DNA from: VXOZ01 sp965220045
GTDB taxonomy: Bacteria > Chloroflexota > UBA11872 > VXOZ01
Length of the DNA: 64,000 bases
Assembly (NCBI GenBank): GCA_965220045.1
Contig: OZ244803.1
Location: forward strand, 1,612,001-1,676,000
Direction: 5' to 3'
A program made the position numbers and the translations under genes. Below are positions 9,516-17,419 of the stretch, piece by piece. Under the pieces are notes generated by a model. It saw nothing but the letters and a program-made list of their open reading frames with translations. It was not told the DNA's origin and made no database searches. Position 1 is the stretch's first letter; each line of letters starts with the position of its first letter.

Positions 9516-10374
9516 CGTGGTGACCGTAGAGCAGCGTAAGGTCAACGACTACAAGGGCGATGAACGCCCCACCTGGTGCCCGGGTTGTGGTGACTTTGGT
9601 GTTCTCAACGCCGTATTCAAGGCGTTGAGCGAGCACAATTTCGATCCCAAGAACGTGATCATCGTCTCCGGTATCGGGTGTTCCAGTCGCCTGCCGTTCT
9701 TTACCGACGCTTACGGCTTCCATACGGTGCACGGGCGCGCCATGCCCGTGGCCGCCGGTATTCGCGCGGTGCAGCCGGACATGCCGGTCTTGGCCATGGG
9801 CGGCGACGGCGACGCGTTCGCCATCGGTGTGGGACATCTCATTCACGCCATCCGGCGCAATCTCAACATCTGCTATGTGGTGATGGACAACGCCGTGTAC
9901 GGCCTCACGAAAGGCCAGACCTCTCCGACGGCGGAACGCGGTCTCGCTACGAAAGCCACACCGCAGGGCGCCAGCGATCCGGCGGTGAATCCTCTGCTTC
10001 TTGCTCTTGCCACAGGCTGCACGTTCGTGGCCCGCGGCTTTTCCAGCAAGCCGAAAGAGCTGGCCGACCTTATCGCCCGCGGCATAGCGCACGAGGGGTT
10101 TGCCTTCATCGATACGTACAGCCCGTGCCCGACGTTCAACACGGTCAACACATTCAAATACTATCGTGACGCGACCGAAGACCTGCCGGCAGATTTCGAC
10201 CCCAGCGACTTCAGTACGGCGTTGCAATATGCCGCCAGTGAAGACCCGCTCTACTTGGGACTGTACTATCAAGCGGAACAGCCAACCTTCGAAGACCATA
10301 TCAGGAACAATAAGCCGGAAATGACGAATAGCGCCATGACGGTGGTGGAGAATCTCTTCGACCAGATGAGCTAG
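9508..10374 (+). CDS. korB: 2-oxoacid:ferredoxin oxidoreductase, beta subunit
   Basis: The 288-residue protein carries the thiamine pyrophosphate-binding fold: WCPGCGDFGVL near the N terminus, GIGCSSRLPF, and GGDGDAFAIGVGHLIHAIRRN. The cysteines in CPGCG and GCSS are in the usual positions for the iron-sulfur cluster. The start is the ATG at 9508, inside the last codons of korA, preceded by AGGGAGGAAG; the longer open frame upstream is out-of-frame korA sequence. With korA it makes the complete two-subunit enzyme, and the alpha-beta pair is probably translationally coupled. Confidence 0.93.
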   Translation: MSSVVTVEQRKVNDYKGDERPTWCPGCGDFGVLNAVFKALSEHNFDPKNVIIVSGIGCSSRLPFFTDAYGFHTVHGRAMPVAAGIRAVQPDMPVLAMGGDGDAFAIGVGHLIHAIRRNLNICYVVMDNAVYGLTKGQTSPTAERGLATKATPQGASDPAVNPLLLALATGCTFVARGFSSKPKELADLIARGIAHEGFAFIDTYSPCPTFNTVNTFKYYRDATEDLPADFDPSDFSTALQYAASEDPLYLGLYYQAEQPTFEDHIRNNKPEMTNSAMTVVENLFDQMS

Positions 10375-10410
10375 CAACCGGTCGGCGTTTCTCGGCAATT
10401 GCATCTTTCA

Positions 10411-10443
10411 AGCGGACTCCGATTAATTGGAGTTCGCTGTTTT
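10411..10443 (+). terminator. Rho-independent terminator after korAB
   Basis: AGCGGACTCC pairs with GGAGTTCGCT over ten positions with one G-U pair, around an eight-base loop, and is followed by GTTTTAA. It lies 37 bases after the korB stop. Confidence 0.75.
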
Positions 10444-10654
10444 AAGCCCAGCGGCGCACGCCAAGGTCCGGCTTAACATTCAGGCCGCTTGGGCGGTATA
10501 CTAGTGGCTGAGGGCTGGTAAGCCGCCAAGTCTGGAGTGCGCAAAGCGCCGTGCCTGGCGAGGCAACTATCCAGCCTATTTTGCGGCAAAGGTTGCGATA
10601 GCATCGACGCCAATGCGCCGACGCTCAAGGGCAATTGCATGGGAGTCCACAATC

Positions 10655-12331
10655 TTGCTCGAGCATGATGTCTTAGTGGTGGGTGCCGGTCTGGCCGGTA
10701 TGCAGGCCGCGTTGCACGCGGCCAAGCAAGGCGTTAGCGTTGCCATTCTCACCAAGGTACATCCCGTGCGCAGCCACTCGAATGCCGCGCAAGGCGGTAT
10801 CAATGCTGCCATGGAAGAAGACGATCCCTGGGAAGACCACGCCTACGATACGGTGAAGGGCAGTGACTACCTGGGCGACCAAGACGCCATCGAGGTGCTG
10901 TGCAGCGAAGCTCCTGAGACGATAATCGAACTTGAGCACATGGGCGTCATCTTTAATCGCGGCTCTCGCGGCCAGATCGACCTCCGCGCCTTTGGCGGCC
11001 AAGCGCGCAAGCGCACCTGCTACGTGGCGGACATTACCGGTCAGGTGATGCTTCACGTCATTTACGAGCAACTCATGAAGGCGGGAACCCAGGTCTATGA
11101 AGAGTGGTTCGTGACCTCGCTTGTCCGCCAGAATGACGCCGTCAGCGGTGTAATTGCCATGGACTTGCGCACTCGCGAGCTTCACCTCATCAAGGCGAAA
11201 GCCGTGATTCTCTGTACCGGCGGCTCCGGCCGCGTCTACGAGCCCAGCAGCAATGCCCTCATCTGCACCGGCGACGGCTATGCGCAAGCCTACCGGGTGG
11301 GCGCGCCTCTCATGGACATGGAGATGGTGCAATACCACCCCACCACGCTGCCCGGCAACGGCGCGCTCATGACCGAGGGCGCGCGCGGTGAGGGCGCGTA
11401 TCTCATCAACGCCAACGGCGACCGCTTCATGGAGCGCTACGCGCCGAATATGATGGAACTCGCTTCCAGAGACGTGGTCTCTCGCGCCGAGCAGACCGAG
11501 ATCAATGAAGGACGAGACATCAACGGCTGCGTCCTGTTGGATGTCCGCCATCTCGACCGCAATACCATCATGCAGAAGCTCAGCCAAATTCGGGAGCTCG
11601 GGCTTGAATACGAAGGCATAGACATCATAGAAGAGCCCTGCCCTGTGCGGCCCGGCATGCACTATATGATGGGCGGGATCAAGACTGACATCGAAGGGGC
11701 CACCTTCGTGAAGGGCCTCTACTCCGCTGGCGAAGCGGCCTGCGTCTCGGTACACGGCGGCAACCGTCTCGGTGCCAACTCATTGCTCGATACCCTGGTC
11801 TATGGCAAGCGGGCTGGCACGTCCGCGGTGCTCTACGCGGATAGCATCTCTTCTCCCGACATCCCGGATGCGCGTTTGGAGGAAGATCGGGAGCACATCA
11901 ACGGCATCTTGTCGCGCAACGGCGAACAGGGCGAGCGCGCCGCAGCGCTCCGTCTCGCCATGGGACAGACGATGCACCAGCATGTGGGCGTCTTCCGCGA
12001 TCACGCGGGTTTACAGAAGGCGCAGGGCATCATCGCCACCCTTAAAGAGCGCTATCGGAATGTCAGCGTTGACGACAAGGGCAAAGTCTTCAACACCGAC
12101 GTGTTGTTCGCCCTGGAAATAGGTCTCATGCTCGACGTTGCCGAGGCAATCGTCGCAAGTGCGCTGTTCCGCACCGAGAGCAGAGGCGCCCACTATCGCA
12201 CCGACTATCCCGATCGCAACGACGATGACTGGTTGAAGCACACGTTGGTCTTCCGCGAGGAAAGTGGACCGCGTCTCGAGACCCTGCCGGTCACGATCAC
12301 CCAGTGGCAGCCCGCGAGGAGAACATATTAG
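10655..12331 (+). CDS. sdhA: Succinate dehydrogenase/fumarate reductase flavoprotein subunit
   Basis: The protein has the FAD-binding fold DVLVVGAGLAGMQAALHA, the flavinylation segment SHSNAAQGGINA where a His binds FAD covalently, the substrate-binding stretch HPTTLPGNG with EGARGEGA, and HYMMGGIKTD with the C-terminal GGNRLGANSLLDTLVYG. It oxidises succinate to fumarate or runs in reverse. The start is uncertain: TTG at 10655 has GGGAG ten bases upstream and gives an N terminus beginning directly at the FAD fold; an ATG at 10613 would add 14 residues. The genes for the Fe-S and HdrB-like subunits follow. Confidence 0.92.
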   Translation: MLEHDVLVVGAGLAGMQAALHAAKQGVSVAILTKVHPVRSHSNAAQGGINAAMEEDDPWEDHAYDTVKGSDYLGDQDAIEVLCSEAPETIIELEHMGVIFNRGSRGQIDLRAFGGQARKRTCYVADITGQVMLHVIYEQLMKAGTQVYEEWFVTSLVRQNDAVSGVIAMDLRTRELHLIKAKAVILCTGGSGRVYEPSSNALICTGDGYAQAYRVGAPLMDMEMVQYHPTTLPGNGALMTEGARGEGAYLINANGDRFMERYAPNMMELASRDVVSRAEQTEINEGRDINGCVLLDVRHLDRNTIMQKLSQIRELGLEYEGIDIIEEPCPVRPGMHYMMGGIKTDIEGATFVKGLYSAGEAACVSVHGGNRLGANSLLDTLVYGKRAGTSAVLYADSISSPDIPDARLEEDREHINGILSRNGEQGERAAALRLAMGQTMHQHVGVFRDHAGLQKAQGIIATLKERYRNVSVDDKGKVFNTDVLFALEIGLMLDVAEAIVASALFRTESRGAHYRTDYPDRNDDDWLKHTLVFREESGPRLETLPVTITQWQPARRTY

Positions 12332-12398
12332 TGTTGTTTTCAGTTGGATACGGCAGATAGGAAGCCCTGGAATCCGTTGATGAGACGCTTCATCTTGT

Positions 12399-12479
12399 CC
12401 CTTCTCCCTGAGGGAGAGGTTTAGAGCCTGCCCCGTACGCCGATACATAGTATCGGATGATACGGGGGTGAAGGTGAGG
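12399..12479. repeat. Repeat hairpins between sdhA and sdhB
   Basis: The 181-base gap holds a short palindrome TCTCCCTGAGGGAGA, then the GAGCCTGCCCCGTA element whose arms CCGATAC and GTATCGG pair around ATA, nested within CCCGTA and TACGGG. Similar CCCGTACTCGATACGGG units occur at 15973-16002 and 43032-43055. Confidence 0.7.
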
Positions 12480-12512
12480 CATTAGAGCAGAGTAAAGTTG
12501 AAAGCGCAATAG

Positions 12513-13478
12513 ATGCAGTTCAAGCTCAACGTGCGGCGGTACGACCCGGAGGCGGAGAACCCGGCGCCCTACTGGCGTGAGTATACGGTCGATGTGCCCG
12601 AGAACGCCACAGTGTTGGACTGTCTCATACACGTCCGCGAGTATGTCGACGGTTCGCTGGCGGTGCGGTGCTCGTGCCGGTCTGCCATCTGCGGCTCGTG
12701 CATGATGCGCGTCAACGGCCAGGCACGCCTGGCGTGCGCTACCAAAGCCAAAGACATGCAGGACACGAACGAAACCATCACCGTTGAGCCGGGCGGCAAC
12801 ATGCCGGTGCTCAAAGACCTCATCGTCGACATGGATGTCTTCTGGAGCAAGATCCGCCAGGTCAAGCCCTGGCTGGAGCCGGTGCAACCGGTACCGGAGC
12901 GGGAATACCTGGTGCCCAACGAGACCATCCTTGATCTCACCGTGGCCATGAACTGCGTCATGTGCGGCGCATGTGTTTCCGACTGCACGTCACTGGAAGT
13001 GGACAAGAACTTCATCGGCCCGGCGGCGCTGGCCAAGGCGTACCGCTTTGTTGACGACCCGCGCGACGATGCCAGGGAAGAGCGGCTGCAGGATCTCAGC
13101 GACTACGGCGGCGTGTATGACTGCACTCACTGCTTCTTCTGTGTCGAAGTTTGTCCGAAAGACGTGGCGCCGCTGGAACGCATCGTGGAAATCCGCGGGC
13201 GAGCCCAAAGTGCAGGAGTTGAGAATAACGCCGGAACGCGCCACGCGAAGGCGTTTGAGGGGATCATCCGCGACAGCGGTATTCTGGACGAACCGATGTT
13301 GCTGCTGAAATCAATTGGCATGAATCCGGTCGAACAGATGAAGAATGTGCCCGGCGGCGTGCGGCTGCTGCGCGCAGGCAAGCTGCCGTTGGCATCCGGC
13401 CCATTCCATCACAAGATTCCGGGCCATGGCAACGTGAAACGCCTCTTTGATAAGGTAGAAGCTGGCCAAGAAGTGTAG
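12513..13478 (+). CDS. sdhB: Succinate dehydrogenase/fumarate reductase iron-sulfur subunit
   Basis: The 321-residue protein has an N-terminal [2Fe-2S] ferredoxin domain with ligands in CSCRSAICGSC and LACATK (Cys55, 60, 63, 75) and a C-terminal domain with CVMCGACVSDC and CTHCFFCVEVCPKD for the remaining clusters. It is longer than the usual 230-260 residues, with an extra C-terminal part of about 80 residues (GIIRDSGILDEPMLLLKS onward) seen in archaeal-type and TfrB-like subunits. It passes electrons from SdhA to the next subunit, probably the adjacent HdrB-like protein. Confidence 0.93.
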   Translation: MQFKLNVRRYDPEAENPAPYWREYTVDVPENATVLDCLIHVREYVDGSLAVRCSCRSAICGSCMMRVNGQARLACATKAKDMQDTNETITVEPGGNMPVLKDLIVDMDVFWSKIRQVKPWLEPVQPVPEREYLVPNETILDLTVAMNCVMCGACVSDCTSLEVDKNFIGPAALAKAYRFVDDPRDDAREERLQDLSDYGGVYDCTHCFFCVEVCPKDVAPLERIVEIRGRAQSAGVENNAGTRHAKAFEGIIRDSGILDEPMLLLKSIGMNPVEQMKNVPGGVRLLRAGKLPLASGPFHHKIPGHGNVKRLFDKVEAGQEV

Positions 13479-13540
13479 ACGGTGCACGGAGCGCCGGCGG
13501 CGCAAGCAGCGCCCTGCGCTCAAGGAGTGAGGTCCTCACA

Positions 13541-14431
13541 GTGAAGTACGCCTTCTTTCCCGGTTGTGTCTCGCGCGGCGCATGCCCCGAACTCATGCAG
13601 TCTCTTACCGCCGTGGCAGACCACATCGGCATGGAACTCGAACTCATGGAGACCGCGTCCTGCACGGGAGCGGGCGTGATCAGCGAGCGCAATCAGAAGC
13701 TGGCCGATGCGCTCAACGCGCGCAACTTTGCTCTGGCCGAACAGACCGGTCTGCCGCTCTTGAATATCTGCAGCACCTGCCAGGGCGTGATGAGCGGGGT
13801 CAATGAGCGACTCAAGGCGCGGCCGGAATACCTGGCCGAGATCAACGAGGTGCTGGCCGAAGAGGGCTTGTCGTATTCCGGCAAGGCCGAGCCGCGCAAC
13901 TTCATGTGGGTGTTGGTGGAAGACTTCGGCCTGGACAATCTGCGCAAGCTCGTGAAGCGGCCTTTAGCGGAATTGAACGTCGCTCCCTTCTATGGCTGCT
14001 ACATCTCGCGTCCGACCGATGTCCTGGGCTACCACGACTTTCCTCAGCGCGGAGTCTACCTGGAAATGATAATAGAGGCCTGCGGCGCCACGCCGGTGGA
14101 CTACTCCGGCAAGAAGAAGTGCTGCGGGTTCCCGATCATCACGATAAACCGCGAGAATTCCCTCACCATGGCCGGCAACCACGTGGGTGAAGCTACGGAG
14201 AAGGGCGCCGACTTTATGGTCACGCCCTGTCCGCTCTGCCACTTGAACCTGGACGCGCAGCAGCCTGACGCCGCGAGAGTGGTGAAGACGCCGCTCAACC
14301 TGCCGATACTCCACCTTTCCCAGCTCATCGGCATGGCGCTGGGCATTGACGACAAGTACCTCGGCCTCAATCGGCACGTCGTCTCCACCAATCCGGTGCG
14401 AGAACGGGTGCATGCGCTGCCGCTGGCGTAG
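13541..14431 (+). CDS. HdrB-like/SdhE-type cysteine-rich subunit
   Basis: The 296-residue protein has the two cysteine-rich CCG domains of heterodisulfide reductase subunit B: FFPGCVSRGACPE and LNICSTCQGV in the first, FYGCYISRPTD, KKCCGFPII and TPCPLCHLN in the second. In type E succinate:quinone oxidoreductases a protein of this kind replaces the membrane-anchor subunits; in thiol:fumarate reductase it is fused to the Fe-S subunit. It starts at a GTG at 13541 after GGAGTGAGG and follows sdhB by 62 bases. No SdhC/SdhD-like membrane gene is present. The electron acceptor (quinone or thiol) cannot be told from sequence alone. Confidence 0.85.
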   Translation: MKYAFFPGCVSRGACPELMQSLTAVADHIGMELELMETASCTGAGVISERNQKLADALNARNFALAEQTGLPLLNICSTCQGVMSGVNERLKARPEYLAEINEVLAEEGLSYSGKAEPRNFMWVLVEDFGLDNLRKLVKRPLAELNVAPFYGCYISRPTDVLGYHDFPQRGVYLEMIIEACGATPVDYSGKKKCCGFPIITINRENSLTMAGNHVGEATEKGADFMVTPCPLCHLNLDAQQPDAARVVKTPLNLPILHLSQLIGMALGIDDKYLGLNRHVVSTNPVRERVHALPLA

Positions 14432-14504
14432 CGGCATGGAAATGGCAGTCCTAGGAGTGCCGGCGCAAACGGCATGTCACGCAGGGTTTATTCCCCACTG
14501 TGGA

Positions 14505-14560
14505 CGAGGTGGGGGCGGTTCGCGAACCGCCCCTACGGCAAATCCCTGGTGGCGGGGGAA
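14505..14560. repeat. Repeat with perfect 22-base palindrome
   Basis: Positions 14512-14533 read GGGGCGGTTCG followed by its exact reverse complement. The TTCGCGAA core is shared with the 28-base palindrome at 63700-63727. It lies in the 306-base gap between the HdrB-like gene and mdh. Confidence 0.75.
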
Positions 14561-14737
14561 TGCCGGTCTAATTTGTAGCTTAATCCCGCAGCGCTGATGC
14601 ATGCAGTCAACCGCTCAGCGCTGAATAGGCTGCTTGCATTGCGCGAGCGCGCAAACGACGCTGAAACTGGCGCAATCACAATTATGTTACGTCACTTTAG
14701 TTTGAGTACATAGAAGGAACTTGGAGGCTCTCAATAA

Positions 14738-15664
14738 ATGCGTAAGAAGGTAACGATTGTTGGCGCCGGTCAAGTCGGCGGCTCCTGCGCCCGGCGGCTT
14801 GCCGAGCGCGACTATGCCGACATTGTACTCATAGATATCGTCGAGGGTCTGCCGCAGGGCAAGGCGCTGGACATTCAACAGGCGGCGCCAATCGTCAACT
14901 ATGATTCACAAGTCACCGGCACCAACGACTACGCCGACACGGCCGGATCTGATCTCGTGGTCATCACCAGCGGCAGCCCCCGCAAACCCGGGATGAGCCG
15001 CGACGACCTGCTGGCAGTCAATCAGAAGGTCATCACCGCCGTTACCAGCGAAATCGTCAAGCACTCGCCCGAGTGCATCATTCTGGTCGTTACCAACCCG
15101 GTAGACGCCATGACGCAGCTCGCCTGGAAGGTGAGCGGTTTTCCCACGAACCGCGTCGTGGGACAGGGCGGCGTCCTTGACTCCGCGCGCTATCGCACGT
15201 TTCTCGCGCAAGAGCTCGGCGTCTCCATGCGCGACATTACCGGCTACGTGCTCGGCGGCCACGGCGACCAGATGGTGCCTCTGCCGCGCTACACCAGCGT
15301 TTCCGGTAAGCCGATCACGGACTTCATTGCGCCTGATCGCTTGGAGGAGATAATCCAGCGCACTCGCGACGGCGGCGCCGAAATCGTCAATCTGCTGCAG
15401 CTCGGCAGCGCTTACGAAGCGCCGGGGGCCGCGCTCGTAGAGATGATAGACGCGATCCTGCTTGATCAAAAGCGCGTTTTGCCGTGTGCGGCATACCTAG
15501 AAGGCGAATACGGCATTAGCGGTGTCTACGTCGGCGTGCTCATTCAGCTCGGCGCCGGCGGCGTGGAGAGCATCGTGGAACTCGATCTCACCGCCGAGGA
15601 GAGCGGCTTGCTCAACCAGTCTGCGGACGCCGTACGCGAGTTGGTGGATGTGATGGGCATTTAG
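14738..15664 (+). CDS. mdh: Malate dehydrogenase
   Basis: The 308-residue protein has the NAD-binding motif VTIVGAGQVGGSCARRL, LIDIVEG with the acidic residue that selects NAD, the catalytic His in GYVLGGHGDQMVPLPRY, and the substrate Arg in GSPRKPGMSRDDLL. This is the LDH-like malate dehydrogenase group. It oxidises malate to oxaloacetate. GGAGG precedes the ATG by ten or so bases. It completes the local TCA set with sucCD, korAB and sdhAB. Confidence 0.95.
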   Translation: MRKKVTIVGAGQVGGSCARRLAERDYADIVLIDIVEGLPQGKALDIQQAAPIVNYDSQVTGTNDYADTAGSDLVVITSGSPRKPGMSRDDLLAVNQKVITAVTSEIVKHSPECIILVVTNPVDAMTQLAWKVSGFPTNRVVGQGGVLDSARYRTFLAQELGVSMRDITGYVLGGHGDQMVPLPRYTSVSGKPITDFIAPDRLEEIIQRTRDGGAEIVNLLQLGSAYEAPGAALVEMIDAILLDQKRVLPCAAYLEGEYGISGVYVGVLIQLGAGGVESIVELDLTAEESGLLNQSADAVRELVDVMGI

Positions 15665-15727
15665 GCGGCTGAATTCGCACCGGCTCTCGCTTGGATATCG
15701 CATCCCTCCCAAATACCCGCTAACTCC

Positions 15728-16120
15728 GGTAGCGCAGGTTTGCAACCCGCGCTTACCTGGCAGAAGCGCGATACGTGCTGTGCGACTCTCTTCTTCGACT
15801 GAACGAGGCAAGCATGCCGAATCCGGTCCTGATGGGAAACGTGGAGCTGAAGTAGACCAGAGATTGTCTCAGAAGTGCAACGCTAAGTGCTAACCTACCC
15901 TTCAACAGGCTCAGGGCGAACGTAAGTGCTAACCTGCCCTGCGACCCTTCGGCAAGCTCCGGACAGGCAGGCTCAGAGCTTGCCCCGTACTCGATACGGG
16001 GGCTAACGAAAGTGGTTGAAACCCCTTCGACAGGCTCAGGGCGAACGATACTGAGTGTAAACCGTGCGAGCGGAGTGGGCTTGACAAATCGCCTGTCGAA
16101 GCACTAATCGGCACTTCGAG
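15728..16120. repeat. Mosaic of interspersed repeats
   Basis: The 475-base gap between mdh and the LCP gene is largely repeat. A GGTAGCGCAGG unit is at 15728-15752. CTTCAACAGGCTCAGGGCGAACG is near 15898-15921. CTTCGGCAAGCTC, CAGGCTCAGAGC and CCCGTACTCGATACGGG run together at 15940-16002. CTTCGACAGGCTCAGGGCGAACG lies at 16023-16046. The same composite order recurs at 42985-43070. No gene is seen. Confidence 0.8.
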
Positions 16121-16139
16121 ACGAGTTATTCAATAGCCC

Positions 16140-17099
16140 TTAGTGTGATGCCGTCCGCGCAACTTGCGGCGCGCCTTCAGCAAGTGAGGCGAGACGCTTA
16201 CGCAAGTCCGACCGTATGCCAACAAGATCCGGTTCAAGGACAAACATCCCATCCACGAATCGGGGGTCAACCAGCCCCGACGCCTCATCGATGGCGAAAG
16301 AGCCTATATCTGCTGCATCCACGCTGCGGGCAACCCGAGCCAACTGCACAACCATCTGGACGGAGACATTGGTCTGTACCGCGTGACGGAAGTCATTGTA
16401 AAGCGCGGGAATGCGGAGTACGGTGCGCGGCGTTAGGGCTTGCGCCTTAAGCGCCTGCAGTACCTGTTGCTGGCGGTACATACGACCGAAGTCGCCGGTA
16501 GGACTGGACTTGCGCGTCCGTGCATATTTTAACGCGGTTTCACCGTCGAGATGCTGCACGCCGGCCTTGAGCTCAAACGGTTCGTGGTTGACTCCGTCCG
16601 CCGCCGGAAACTCCATGTCCACAATGTCCGCCGGCACGTCGATGGTGACGCCGCCAAACGTATCGACAATGCGCGCAAATCCCGAGAAGTTAACTACCGC
16701 ATAGTAGGGAATATCAACGTCGAGCACTTGCGCAAGCTTGGCGCGCGCAAGGTCGGCGCCGCCGTGCGCGTAGGCAGCGTTGATGCGCTGCGGCTGAGAG
16801 AGCCCATCCAGGCTCACGCGCAAGTCTCGCGGCACAGACGTGACCAGCACGCGCTTGTGGACCGTGTCTATGCTGAGCACCACGATGGCGTCGCTGCGAC
16901 CGGAGTGCGTCTCCCACGAATCTACGCCAAGGAGGAGAATATTCACTATCTGGGATGTCTCATTGGCGCGCTCATCGCTCGGATCCACAGCCGGATTGGG
17001 ACTGGATACGCTGTTGGCCGGTGCGCATCCCACGAGTAGAACGGTCAGCAAAAAGAACAAGAGAAACTGCAACCGGCTACTCGGGCACTCCCATACCAT
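16140..17099 (-). CDS. LytR-CpsA-Psr (LCP) family lipoprotein
   Basis: The 319-residue protein has a hydrophobic signal ending in a lipobox (LLVGC, Cys about 25) and the LCP domain: VNILLLGVDSW, SDAIVVLSIDTVHKRVLVTSVPRDL and NAAYAHGGADLARAKLAQVLDV. The conserved Arg and Asp residues that bind the polyprenyl pyrophosphate substrate are present. LCP proteins transfer glycopolymers from lipid carriers to the cell envelope. In a lineage thought to have unusual envelopes, the acceptor is uncertain. AGGAGG precedes the ATG. It stands alone on the minus strand. Confidence 0.88.
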   Translation of the reverse strand: MVWECPSSRLQFLLFFLLTVLLVGCAPANSVSSPNPAVDPSDERANETSQIVNILLLGVDSWETHSGRSDAIVVLSIDTVHKRVLVTSVPRDLRVSLDGLSQPQRINAAYAHGGADLARAKLAQVLDVDIPYYAVVNFSGFARIVDTFGGVTIDVPADIVDMEFPAADGVNHEPFELKAGVQHLDGETALKYARTRKSSPTGDFGRMYRQQQVLQALKAQALTPRTVLRIPALYNDFRHAVQTNVSVQMVVQLARVARSVDAADIGSFAIDEASGLVDPRFVDGMFVLEPDLVGIRSDLRKRLASLAEGAPQVARTASH

Positions 17100-17419
17100 C
17101 CGTTGTCTTCCTCCTGCGCGCTCTGTCTGCTATGCCGGACACTCTCTCCATCATGGCCCAGCAACATGAAGAATATCTGAGAAGAGAGCGTCCCAAGGCT
17201 CCGGCATTCGCCAGCGTCAAAGCATTCGGCTCAGCTCAGCGGAACACAAGCTCCCATTGCATGGGCCAAGCAAGTTCGTCCCATGGCGCAAGGGTCACCC
17301 TAGCACAAACGTATCATGAGAGCCAATTTCCCATTCATGGTCTCAGTGCACGCAAAGATGAAACAGTGCTTGGCTCGGAGTATGATTGTTCTAGGTAATC
17401 AGCACATAGGAACTTCAGT
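17100..17419. other. Intergenic region, no gene seen
   Basis: This 320-base divergent gap between the LCP gene and the enolase-superfamily gene must hold both promoters. No clear promoter pair, hairpin or repeat was recognised. Confidence 0.5.
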
